Source: Bugula neritina
Taxonomy: Eukaryota; Bryozoa; Gymnolaemata; Cheilostomatida; Bugulidae
Length of the DNA: 64,000 nucleotides
NCBI GenBank assembly: GCA_964035545.1
Contig: OZ037767.1
Span: 15,681,498 to 15,745,497 of the forward strand
Direction of reading: 5' to 3'
The position numbers were made by a program, and so were the translations under genes. Shown in pieces: positions 1 to 10,436 of the stretch (position 1 is the first letter of the stretch; every line of letters starts with the position of its first letter). The notes beneath the pieces are model-generated. The model saw nothing but the letters and a program-made list of their open reading frames with translations. It had not been told where the DNA came from and did no database searches.

Positions 1-729
1 TAGTACATGTTGAAAGCCCGAAGTCAAGACGGCCAACAACATTGCCTTCTTTACTAAGGGTCGTATCAGGGTCAGGAATTCTGGGTAGAGTTTAGCATCT
101 ACCACGTAATTCTCTCCGGAGAAACAGCCCGCCGCCCGGTGTCTGGTGACGGGGTAGAGGTAGACATCATTATATCCGCAGGGGCAGAATGTGAGTAATA
201 GGTGGGCGTTGACATGCAGCTTCAAGGAGCAGTGAGAGGCACACTCTTCGCCACAAATCTGGCACCGCGTCTTTCCTTTGGATCCCCAGGCTGTTTCTAT
301 CTGCTACTCCGTTTCCGGGGACACCCACCGCCAGCGGCGACGCAGTGGCTCAGGCCGGTCACCATTGGTGTACTCCTCAGGATGCGGAGCGGGACGTGCT
401 CTATCCCGTACCCTGGTTGTAACGGGTCGAGTGTAACCTGAAAGAGTTTCAACAGTGTTAGTATAATACACTGCAGTGTTGCCGGCTTGGACAGCCTGGC
501 AACTTCTCATTCAGTTAACACTCATAGAGATTTATGGTAGTGAATAGTTGGATAGAACACATATTGCAATGAGATTGCAAAATCTCTAAGTCAAACTGAG
601 TTCTTACCACAATAGTTCACTAACCTATCTCCAGCTCATTTGACTCGGTGAGTTGGAGCTGAGTGATGCAATCTAGTTTCCATATCAAAATATAGTTAAC
701 TCACCCAACGATCCGTTGTTGTAAGACAT
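1..729 (-). pseudogene. el1 third ORF (spliced zinc-finger ORF3), nonsense-mutated and truncated by the window edge
   Basis: Exon 1 is 729-705 (ATG, then eight codons plus one base) and ends at a GTGAGT donor. Intron 704-438 is 267 bases and ends CAG. Exon 2 starts at 437 in phase 1. It aligns with el2 ORF3, including the zinc-finger block near 250-110. A TAG near 304-306 replaces a GGG codon of el2, so this copy cannot make the full protein. It keeps a segment (YPEFLTLIRPLVKKA, near 90-50) that el2 has lost part of. The pol stop is 24 bases upstream of this ATG, the same spacing as in el2. Confidence 0.75.
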
Positions 730-753
730 ACTGAATTTCTGAAATGGTTTGGA

Positions 754-3700
754 CTATTGACTAGGAACACGTCTACTCTTGGCTGCATTAGCACACGAAA
801 AGATCGAGCAACGTGGTTGGGGTGCGTGACTAAGACTTTGCGCACCCGGCGGATGAATTTTGTTTCTAATTCCGCCGATACAAAAGTTGATATTTCCGTG
901 GTGTTGACAACTCCCACAATTGCTCGATACTTTTCCCGTATGGTTTTCCCCTAGACTTTCATACGCACCGCTTTGAATGCAGTCATATACGAAGTCTTTT
1001 AAGTATGCTGGGGGTTGCCTCGTACATTTTCCCCGCTCCAGGGGAGGTGACGCACTCGTCGGTGTATTAGTAGGGGCCTCTGGTAGCGCCTCTACTTCAC
1101 TGTTAGTGGTCACTTCTTCTTGTTCTCCGGATAGAGCCCCTCCCTCCGTGGGGGTTTGCACTTCGGGAACTGGCTCGGTTTTTGGAAGTGATGGATTCAG
1201 ACTTGGCGCAGGCGGTGGCGGACGTGCTTCTGCAGGCAAAAGCTGTCGCTCCTCTCTCACAATGACTTCTTCCCGCGAAATGACCACTTCAAATTTAGGT
1301 CCATGCCGCCGTCGCCCGCGCGTTGTCGTTTGCCTCCTGGGCTCTAACAACGGGGGGGGGGGGGGTTCTCCCACTGCGTCCGGGCTAGCCCAATACGGCT
1401 TCAAGCGAGCCTCATCCTGGATAGACACCTGTCCTGAGCGCTTGATCTTGTAAGTATGGTTGGGCATAGCCTCAGCAATCACGTAGAGTCCCACAAACTT
1501 AGGCTGTAACTTAGCCGCCTGTCCGCGACGCCTACGGTAATTGACCATCTACACCCTATCTCCTGTCTGGTAAAGGGGTGGTTCCTCGGAATTTTCGTAT
1601 CGCACCTTCCACTGCTGTTCGCGCAGTATTTCGTGTGCAACCTTTATCCGTTCCACTAGTTCACTGGCATACTCGCGAACCGAGTTGTCTTGCTCTGGAA
1701 CGTGGTAGGTAAGATGGTCAGGGACACGAGTCTCTCTCCCGAGCATCAAGAGGTTTGGGGTCTCACCAGTACTGGTGTGTGGGGTGCTACGGTATGTGCG
1801 CATGACTTGCGGCAACACCGTGTCCCATTCCTCCTGACTGCGTCCGAGGAGAAGACTCCGGAGCGCATCACCTAGCATCCGGTTGTTGCGCTCCACCACC
1901 CCATTACCTTGGGGATGGTAAGGGGTGGTTCTGCTCTGATTTACTCCCCAGAGGCGGCAAAGGTCGCTCTTCAGTTGGGACTAAAACTGAGCGCCTTGAT
2001 CAGAGTGTATCTGTTCGGGGAGCCCGAAATAACAGAATACATGTTGGTCTAGTGCCTGGCCACTATTTGGGCTGACGCATCTGGGATAGCCAGAGCGTCT
2101 GCCCACCTAGTAAAGTGGTCGGTCAGTACCAAGATCCTAACTATTGCCTCTGGGGGTCAGGGGCATGGGTCCGACCAGGTCAACAGCTACTACTTGCCAC
2201 GGCCTGCCAGCATATAGCCTCCGCCGTCCCGCTTTACCAGGAAGACGGCCATGCTTGCTGGCCTGGCAGATTTCACACTGTTTGGCTCTGAGCCGGACAT
2301 CTCGCCCCATTTTAGGGCAATACCACCGGAGTCGTAATTTAGAGATCACTCTCTTGACCTCTGCGTGGGCCTGTTTGTGAGCGTCCCAGATTAACTCCCA
2401 GCGTATGGCGCTGGGGCAGACCACCCTCTTCCTCTCCGGGTGTCTGCCGTTGGCAGCTAGAGAAATGGTCAGTAGACCATCCTGCCCGATCCTCAGCGAG
2501 TCCCAACGCTGGCAGAGCAGCCGGAACTCGGCGCATCCCTGCCGTATGCGTTCCTCGCTGAGTCGTCGCCCTTCCTTTTTAGCCCGATATATGTCTGCCA
2601 CTACCCCAGGCAGCTCTTCCTGGAGCTTGTTCAGCTTCCGGACATTATCGGCTAAAACAGGATTGGCGGGGAAGTTTTGTACAACCTCCGGGGACTCGTC
2701 AACCTCCTGCCTGAGTTGACCTTGGTCCCAATCAAACTGTCCTCCGTGGTGAGCCAGTGTCTCTAATTCACATTGCAGGGGACCTCCGTCCCTCCTCTCG
2801 ATGTTGAGACACTGTTTGCAACCTCCATTGGGTCGGCGGCTCAAACCATCCGCATTGCTGTGTCTCTTGCTCGGTCAATGTTCGATAAGGTACGAAAACT
2901 CAGCTAGAATTTCGAGCCACCGGGCGACCTGACTAGAGGGTTCCGCTCTCTTGCACAACCAGATCAGAGAGGCATAGTCCGTACGCAGCCGGAACTTCCT
3001 GCCGTATAGGTATGGTCTGAAGTGCTTCACTGACTTGATTACTGCCAGCAGTTCCTTGCGGGTAGTGCAGTAATTTCGTTCAGTGGGTGAGAGGCACTTA
3101 CTGTAGTAGGCTACAACTACTTCTTGGCCTTCCTACACTTGAGACAGCACAGCACCAACGTTCTGGTCACTGGCGTCAGTGTCGAGGATGTATTCCAGAG
3201 TGGGTTCTGGGTAGGCCAAGATGGGTGCCGTCAGTAGGCAACCCTTGAGGTGGTCGAACGCTCCTTGTTTGACCGGGGTCCACTGCCACGTCACTCCCTT
3301 TGCAGTGAGCTGGTTTAACGGCTGTGCTATGCCCGCAAAGTCTGGTATGTATTGCCTGTAATACCCTACCAGCTCCAAGAAAGCCCGGAGTCCGGTCAAG
3401 TTTTGGGGGGTGACCCAGTCTTCTATCGCCCGTACCTTTTCGGGATCCGTTGCCACGCCGTTTCGACTGACAACGTGTCCCAGGTACTTGACCTCCGGCT
3501 GCAATAGAGCGCACTTGGAAGGTTTGAGCTTAAGACCGGGACCTCGCAGTCTCTCGAAGACCTCCCGCAGACGACTGACGTGTGTCTCGAAGTCTGGGGA
3601 AATCACGATGACATCATCGAGGTAGATCAGCAGTGTCTTCCAATGGAGCCCGCTGAGGACTTGCTCCATCAGCCTCTGGAAGGTGGCTGGGGCGGAAGTT

Positions 3701-4698
3701 AACACAAAAGGCAACACCTTCCACTTCCAAGAACCGTCCCGTGTGATAAACGCCGCCTTCTCCTAGGCGTCGAGACTCAGAGGAACTTGCCAGTAACCGC
3801 TCATCAAGTCTAGCGTACTGAAGTACTTGCTGCTGGCTAAGGCGTCCAATGACTCGTCAATACGAGGTAGAGGGTAGGCGTCCTGTATGGTTACGCTATT
3901 GAGCTTGCGGTAATCCACACAGAACCGCCAACTGCCGTCTTTCTTCCGGACTAGTACGACCGGCGAGCTCCACGCACTATGGGCGGGCTCGATGAGGCCG
4001 CGGTCCAAAAGATCCCGGACCTTCTCCAGCCCTAGCCTGCGCCTGGGTTGCCGGATAGGGACCGTCCCTGCAGTCAGCGGTATTTCGTGTCTGACAACTC
4101 CAGTCAGTCCCACGTCATTATCTCCGCTGCTGAACACATCCCCGTAGTCGCATAGCAACTTCGCCATGGCTTGGCATTCCTTGAGCTGACTGACAATAAA
4201 CGTTTCTTGGATCGTTTGATCATGGACGCGTCCGGTCAGCTCAATTATACCGTAGAAGGGAAGACACGACCCGTCAGCCAGGGTGCCATACTCCCCCTCG
4301 TACGGTTCCATCTTGCCCCTGACCCTAGAACTGATGGTATCGAAGAGTTGGCGACTTATGAGGTTCGTGGTACAGCCCGAATCAATTAGGAAAGTAACAG
4401 CTTGGCCTTCCAATTTGCCGGGCAAGAAATAGCTGTTTCCATGGGGCTGCACCTGAACTCTCTCTTCGTGCCTGGCTCTCGCAGATAGTACCTCCCTCGC
4501 TTTAGGTTGTGAAGGAGGTCGCTTGGGATGGTGGTAAGTTGGCCTCGGAGGTGCAGAGGCTAGGTTTCCGGCTATCTTCACTGGCTCCCATTCAGATTCT
4601 TGGGCCGGTAGCCCGTCGAATCGATTGTGGAAGAGCATAGAGAAGGTGGCGGCGGGGCAGGGCGAGGCCTCTTGCTGGTCCGTCGTGGCTGTTGCCAA
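754..4698 (-). pseudogene. el1 pol (protease, RT, RNase H, integrase, C-terminal tail)
   Basis: Protease is recognised by FLIDSGCTTNL. Compared with el2, sequence between protease and RT is missing, joining the two near 4170. RT carries the YLDDV catalytic motif near 3620. RNase H carries DTDASDQN near 3170. Integrase keeps its H2C2 zinc-binding region (QCEICQASKHG near 2260), a catalytic-core block (VERNNRML near 1890), and a GPY/F-like C-terminal module near 1500-1400. In-frame stops interrupt it near 3765, 3134 and 2136 and after 1549, so no full polyprotein can be made. The last 754-1400 part is a Pro-rich linker and a tail with GSCQHHGNINFC, conserved in el2 and el3. Confidence 0.9.
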
Positions 4699-5264
4699 CC
4701 TCGGTTGTCAGCACGTGGTACCCGTCTGGGTGACCTACGTTTCTTCTTCCCTGGGGGTTTCATCATCAGCCCGCAGGAGGTGGGAACATCTGCGGGCCGC
4801 GGTAGTTTAAACCCGGTGTTAGGAAGGGACAGTACCTGCGGAAGTGTCCTTGATTTCTGTTTTCCCAGCAAAAATTGACCGTTTCTTCCGGTGGCGGCGC
4901 CGGTGGCCGTACTGGCTCAGGGGCGGTGCCTACAGGGGTTTGGGATGCCAGTGTTGCTATTAGTTTGACCAGCATTTCGATCAGTTGAGTGACTTTCGAT
5001 GCTGCCGTTAACTGGGCCACGGCAGCCGTCGCGGAGGGTTCCTCCTCTCGCACCTCTGCCGTGTCCGCGCGGTCTACCTCCACTTGACGGGAGCTCCCGC
5101 GACTTTTATGCATCTGGTTTGCCAGGAGATAAGCTTTCCCCTCTGTCAGGGCATCTTCAACGGTGGTGACTCCCCTAGCTAGAAACTGGTGGTGGAGACC
5201 CAGATCGTTGACAGATTGTAAAAAGGCGTCAAGGGTATACCTCTCACGGTTGGCTTGAGGCAAA

Positions 5265-7839
5265 CACAGTTGGTTTAAGGTCATTACTTTCCAGATTCAG
5301 GCACTGCTTTATGTTATATATAAACGGTTTCCAGGGGATAGCTCGAACAGTTTTTGTCTCACATTAACAAATTTTACATGAAAAGATAGCTCTTGCATTC
5401 CTCTTTCATATACTTTTTTAATTTTTGAATAAAAATTTTTTTGAGAAAGTTGTTGCATAATAAGTAAAATTTTACACCCTCCATGTTCCACTGCTGTAGC
5501 ACAGGGGATTCATTTTATAAAGTATAAAAGTTAAACTTGACATTCCTTGATATGTTTTCTCTAATATACTTTCTTTGTTTTTTGAAATTCTGTTTATGCT
5601 CTTCACAATTTGGTAAAAACATACACCATTTTGCAAGTTTCACTGCAATTTTCTAAATTCTTCATATGGTGGTTCTAGCTACGCTCCTGTGACTAATTAT
5701 AACATTCCTAGTACGTTTGCCGCTCTGCGCTATCACAATAACATATAGTACCCTCTCGCACAAATTGGCAGTCTATTGGATTTCTGCCAATATAATGTTC
5801 CCTGTTTTACATTAGCACTTAGCTGAATCATCTCACTATGTTACAATAATATATTGAAAATGCCTCAGCACAACATAATTCTTTGTTTGTTTGGCAGAGT
5901 TAATTTCAGCTAAATCACTTCACTTTGCAGTCTTGTCAGTAAAGGTCTGTCTATAGAGCAGCAGGTGTACTTTCAGTTTCTCTAATTCACATATGATTAT
6001 TTTAAGTACATTGTATTCTATAAGATCAATTTAAGGTTTAGTCCAGTGTTCAGTATCTAATTATTATGCATGTATGTTGTCTTACTGTTGAACAAAAGTT
6101 AAAAAAAACTTTACAATTATAGCCATATTTATTATACATGCGTAAGATTTGCATAAGTTTACAAAAAAATTTGTGACAAAACAGGGTTGAAGCATAACCT
6201 ACTAACTCCTCGCTGACGCCTCTAACCTCTAGACCACGCAGTCATAGTTAATAAAGTACGCACTATATGAGTAACTATGATTACATGAATATTTCGCGCG
6301 CAAATGGGTTATAATTATTAGGCTGTCAATTGATGCTGATAGCAGTCAACTGTTGCAATAGTCTCGGGTTACTAGCAAAGCTAATGGTTTTGAACAAATA
6401 ACCCAAAAGTTTAAAAATAAGTAGCTTGCGTATTACTAGCTACAAAAACAGGTCTGAAATAGACTGGTAAAGCAAGCTCTTATTGTAGAGTTTGCAGATG
6501 TGCTCTAAAATAAAACTTAAACTGTATGGTATTACATAAGTATTTGTATGCGAGAGATAAATGGACATTACTGAGTTTCTGGAAAACAACATACTTGAAG
6601 TTAACTTTGACAATGGTGTGTTATTTTCATCATACACTAGCACAGATAGGGCCTATAGCATAAATCTCTAATCATATGAATCTTTATGAAGCCCACAGCT
6701 CATGTAAGGGTGGCAATTGTAATTTGAAACTAAAAATTATGTTGCTGCATTTTGTCTAAGGTATATTAGAGAGCAGAATTTGGTTTTACTAGCCTGCCCC
6801 AACGGCATTCTACAATGCAGCTTATATGCTGGCAGTTGTAATAAGTACTGCCAATAGCAAGGTTACAATCACTGCTAGCTCTGTGCAGTATGTAACCTCT
6901 TGAATAATTGCGCCAATTTTAAACTCTTGGAAGTTGGCCAAGTTATCATATCGCAGCCAGCCACCGGAGACAAAGCATCAGAGCTATTCATATAATATTA
7001 TACTGATGCACTTGGTAGCAGAGTGGCTAATCTAATATAGTTCATAGTTCAACACCCTTTACTTTGGGAATACAGCCTCTTTTTTTAGGTTTACCTTACA
7101 AAGCATGAAAATATCTAAACTGATATTCTGATAATTTAGAGGTACATTTTGAAAACTAGGTTAATTGCACTTGTTTGCACAACAACAATAATAAATTAGA
7201 TATTATGCAGGATAATAAAAACACACATAATACTATATAATATATTATAATGATAATAATATAATATTATAAGTACCATTACTGCATTTTATAAATTACA
7301 TGGTTGCCAAAAAAATGTATCACAAATTTTGTAATTATACATCAAAAATAGAACTAGCTAGGCAGCAGGTTAGAATAGAGTAAATTTTTAAAACATGAAA
7401 TCATGATTTGACTATTGTTTTATTTAGGCCAACCAACCTAGGAATACAAGATTGGGTTTTAGCTGACAGTTTATAACATTTAGCTTTTGAGCCAGCAGCA
7501 CTGGCACTTGTGAAGTATAGGCAAAGTTAGTGAAGCGAGACTAACAAGCACTCAAATACAAGGCATATTGAGACACAATAACAAGTCAGGAGCGTATAAA
7601 TTTAAAAGAATGTGGAAGGGGGACTATGTTTTTCAACAAGCTATAACTTAAACATGAATTGGCTTTTGAAAAAAATAAAAAAGTATATTGGAGAACATAA
7701 GTTTCTTTATCTTTTTATATTTTTTTTGTTCCTGTGACATTCAACCTGTTCGAGCTATCAGTGGAACATTGTTCATATAGAACATAAAGCACCTGGCAAA
7801 GAGCCAGAAAATGAAAAGTATGACCTTAAACCAACTGTG
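5265..7839 (-). mobile_element. L copy A: 2.58-kb non-autonomous DNA transposon inserted in el1 gag
   Basis: It starts CACAGTTGGTTTAAGGTCAT and ends with the inverse. The two ends stay similar for roughly 200 bp, including an internal GATAGCTCGAACAG block, so the TIRs are long and imperfect. It interrupts gag between GGCAAA and AATCGC. Comparison with uninterrupted el2 gag gives a 2-bp target duplication AA. The interior is AT-rich with no transposase; the short open frames are not convincing. The ends CACAG...CTGTG with a 2-bp duplication resemble CACTA-like (CMC) elements, but I cannot assign a superfamily. Orientation is opposite to copies B and D. Confidence 0.88.
6182..6242 (-). other. 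tRNA-like segment inside L copy A
   Basis: On the minus strand this reads GGTCTAGAGGTTAGAGGCGT, like the D-arm/A-box of tRNA-Glu-type genes, followed by a decayed B-box (GCTTCAACCC). The same block in copies B and D has an intact GGTTCAACCC. It is probably a tRNA-derived pol III promoter captured by the ancestor, not a working tRNA. Confidence 0.5.
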
Positions 7840-8295
7840 AATCGCTGTACGCGATTTGTGCCAGCTTCATGACCGTGGCGGCATGTTCCTGTAGCGGGGT
7901 GTGAAGATCACGCCGCAGCCTCTGTAGTCGGGCCCGAGCATCTGTAGCAGAGATGCCGAAGCGGGCCCGCAGAGAAGCAAAGATACTATCGATGTTTGCG
8001 CCTAGCCCATAGGGCTTGACTTTGTCCATCAATGACATTCTGAGCTTCAGCAGGGCTGCCCTAGGGGGCCACTGGGCGACGTCTATTACGTCGCTAAACT
8101 CTTGGATAAATTGCTCCACCTCTTCTTCGCCCGTGAAGGTGGGCGCTTTTAACCGGTAGCGGTCCTCAGTCAGTTCTCGCGGAACCCTTCGCTCTTCTAC
8201 CACATGATTTACAGGCATAGCATTGTCTCTACGCTCACCTTCTACTGCCGGTTGATGCATTCCAGCGTTTTCAGTCTCTATCTTGGATGTGCACT

Positions 8296-8313
8296 ATCCC
8301 ACCGCTGCCACCA
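8296..8313 (-). other. el1 primer binding site (tRNA-Leu type)
   Basis: The minus strand reads TGGTGGCAGCGGTGGGAT one base after the LTR end. It is complementary to the 3' end of a tRNA-Leu acceptor/T-arm including CCA. The same 18 bases occur after the el2 LTR. Confidence 0.8.
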
Positions 8314-8314
8314 C

Positions 8315-8623
8315 TGTTATGATTTTCAGAATTAGGGTTAATATGCAATCCAGAGAGTCTATTTACTTGCTAGAGAACTTCACCAGGATAAGTCGAGTGA
8401 AACGAGTATATATTTTACACACAAGAACACATTACAAAAACTATACAAATACATTCGGTAATTCTATACATCTAGATCATTCAGTACTCTAACTTCGACT
8501 AACTAACAGCGGAAAACTAACTACTGCTACTAACTATAAAAGCCGCTAATTGGCTGTCCATTGTCCCGGGTCAATTACTAAACCCTGTGTAATTCGCTGC
8601 TGGTAGCTCCACGAGCCCCCACA
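8315..8623 (-). repeat. el1 5' LTR
   Basis: A 309-bp LTR in minus orientation. It starts TGTGGGGGCTCG and ends CATAACA, matching the 307-bp el2 LTRs at both ends and along most of its length. It is flanked outside by ATAT (8624-8627). It should carry the promoter of the element; I see no clear TATA box. Confidence 0.9.
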
Positions 8624-8907
8624 ATATTATAACTTTGCTAATCTATACTATTATGTTGAATATTTTAATAATTATAAAACAAGCAATTTATCAAATTATT
8701 TTATGTACTTTTCTGTGTTTAATTTGCTCTTATTCTATCATATTTTAATCATCTTGTTTTGTGAAAATTGTAGTTTCACGGTGTAAACAGTGTAAATGGT
8801 GTGAACAGTGTGAATAAAATAAACTATCTACACTAAAACATACACCCGTATGGAACTTTCATATCAACCTAGGAGGGCAGTTACAACTATTCAATGCTAG
8901 GTTTAAA

Positions 8908-9638
8908 TCACCAGCTTTCCATGGATCGATCTGAGAAATGTGCTCAGATCGATAGTTTTTCCGTGCCAATGTCAGATCGATCTCTCAGAGTTGCCTCCTC
9001 TTAAGTTAAGGGTTCTTTGATAGTATAATTTGTTCGCCTATTTGAGTGATTAAAGCTACTTACTATTGTTGAAAACAAGATTGTTGTGATCTAAAACTTA
9101 ATCCCAGGTATAAACTATACGCAGCAAAGGTTTTAGTGTAAAGCAATTTGGCCAATTTAAAATGATTAATTTTAATTTTTTAGCTTGACAGCTTATATAA
9201 AATTGATAGCTGTTTTGCAGATTATTATTAAACTTAAAGGACTGTTAGGCTTAAAATTACACAGCAAACGGCTAATGAAACTAAGTTTTATTAGTCTTTA
9301 AAATTCAATTTAAATGCTCCCATATTTTTTACCTTCTACTGCATATAATCGAGCTTTACTAATCATTGTACTAAAAGTCAAAGTTTTGGCATCTGAAAAG
9401 GTGGCTATCATAATTATTTAATACTTTGCTTAGTAATTATCAATAAGTTATCATTTTTATTAGCAGACAACATTGTAGCAACCAGTCTTTTTCTACTTCT
9501 CAGATAGAGCTGGCATCTTTTCACGCTGTTATTGCCTTGAGATTGATCTGAGTTTGATCTCCATAGACCGACCAGCTCAGATCGACTGAGATCGATCTTT
9601 GGCATCTTTACATGGATTGATCCATGGAAAGCTGGTGA
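8908..9638. mobile_element. 731-bp inverted-repeat element (MITE-like) with subterminal GATC motifs
   Basis: The ends are inverted copies of TCACCAGCTTTCCATGGAT (8908-8926 and 9638-9620, one mismatch). Just inside both ends there are several copies of AGATCGATCT/GATCTGAG-like words (near 8926, 8944, 8972, 9540, 9577), arranged in both orientations. Clustered subterminal motifs are typical transposase-binding sites of hAT-like or CACTA-like elements. There is no coding potential. I could not define a target duplication. Confidence 0.7.
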
Positions 9639-9728
9639 ATGACAGAAGTGAAATATTGTGATAGATTTTAGTGGTGCAATCATTATTGTTATTAATCGAA
9701 ACGGTTCACTCTATACTGTTTATTATAT

Positions 9729-10066
9729 TGTAAGTTCGACTACATCAGCATGTAGCTATGGACAGCAGTGGCACCACTAGTAACCACCAATCAGGACAGG
9801 CACACTAATTGATAGCAGATGGAGCTAGCTATTCGTAGTTGCAGTGCTCTGAGTAGCTAGCTGGCAGAGCAGCTTGGGACTTCATTTAGAGTGGTTGTGT
9901 ATTGAAGCTCACTAATTATGTAATCGTTTTCTATTCATGTTAGCAGTAAATAACCTTCTTGTATTCGTGTAAATAATAAAGTTATCTTAGCGTAAACAAC
10001 CTGGTGTAGTGGCTTTGTTTAAGTTGACCCACACATAATAATAGTGAACTGGCAAAATTCACTACA
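9729..10066 (+). mobile_element. Solo LTR of a Gypsy-like element
   Basis: The 338-bp segment begins TGTAAG, ends ACTACA, and is flanked by ATAT on both sides (9725-9728 and 10067-10070). It contains an AATAAA signal near 9976 followed by a TTATCTTAGCGTAAAC tract that resembles the same region of the el3 LTR (AATAAAGGTTATCGTACGC). No internal element sequence remains, which fits LTR-LTR recombination. Confidence 0.75.
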
Positions 10067-10070
10067 ATAT

Positions 10071-10436
10071 TCCTGAGTACACATTTAATCAAAGAGAGTG
10101 TCAATAATAGTTACTGCATGTAGACTTTGCTCCTGGTAAGTTGATTAGAATAATTTACATTACCGTTCTTTTTACTTAAGTGATGGAAAATTTTTATCTA
10201 GAGAGCAACCCTGATTGAAAACTGAATTTATCTAAAGTTTGTTACTTCAAGTACTATACAAATATTATTAGTAGGTTGGCATTTCTTATCTTACCTTATG
10301 TGTGTTTAATATAAATATAAAACTTGAGATAAACATTCTCATGTGATATAATGTAGTCTGGAGTTATATCACATGACTGGACGATTTCTTCTAGAGTTAG
10401 GGTGGGTTACCTGACAGCCCACACATATATAACCTA
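10071..10436. other. Unannotated spacer
   Basis: This is AT-rich sequence between the solo LTR and L copy B. I see no gene, repeat or regulatory element in it. Confidence 0.6.

Larger units (their letters stand above)
4766..8281 (-). pseudogene. el1 gag, broken and split by L copy A
   Basis: The N-terminal part runs from 8281 to 7840 and resumes at 5264 down to 4766, interrupted by L copy A. The codon matching the el2 gag start is ATA at 8281-8279, so the first usable ATG is internal (8260). The capsid-like part matches el2 gag throughout, including the block around VEQFIQEFSDV. The zinc knuckle is damaged: the second cysteine of CX2C is lost, reading CWENRNQGHFRRYC. A donor-like AAG/GTGAGC lies at 8239/8238, nucleotide 43 from the ancestral start. 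Confidence 0.88.
1..8623 (-). mobile_element. el1: degraded Ty3/Gypsy LTR retrotransposon, cut by the window edge
   Basis: Read on the minus strand the order is 5' LTR (8623-8315), tRNA-Leu-type PBS, gag, protease, reverse transcriptase, RNase H, integrase, a Pro-rich Cys/His tail, and a spliced third ORF that runs off position 1. The 3' LTR lies outside the window. It belongs to the same family as el2, since the LTR and proteins are closely alike. The copy is dead: the gag start is ATA, several codons have become stops, about 0.4 kb between protease and RT is missing relative to el2, and L copy A splits gag. The base just outside the 5' LTR starts ATAT (8624-8627), the same target as the other LTR insertions here. 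Confidence 0.93.
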
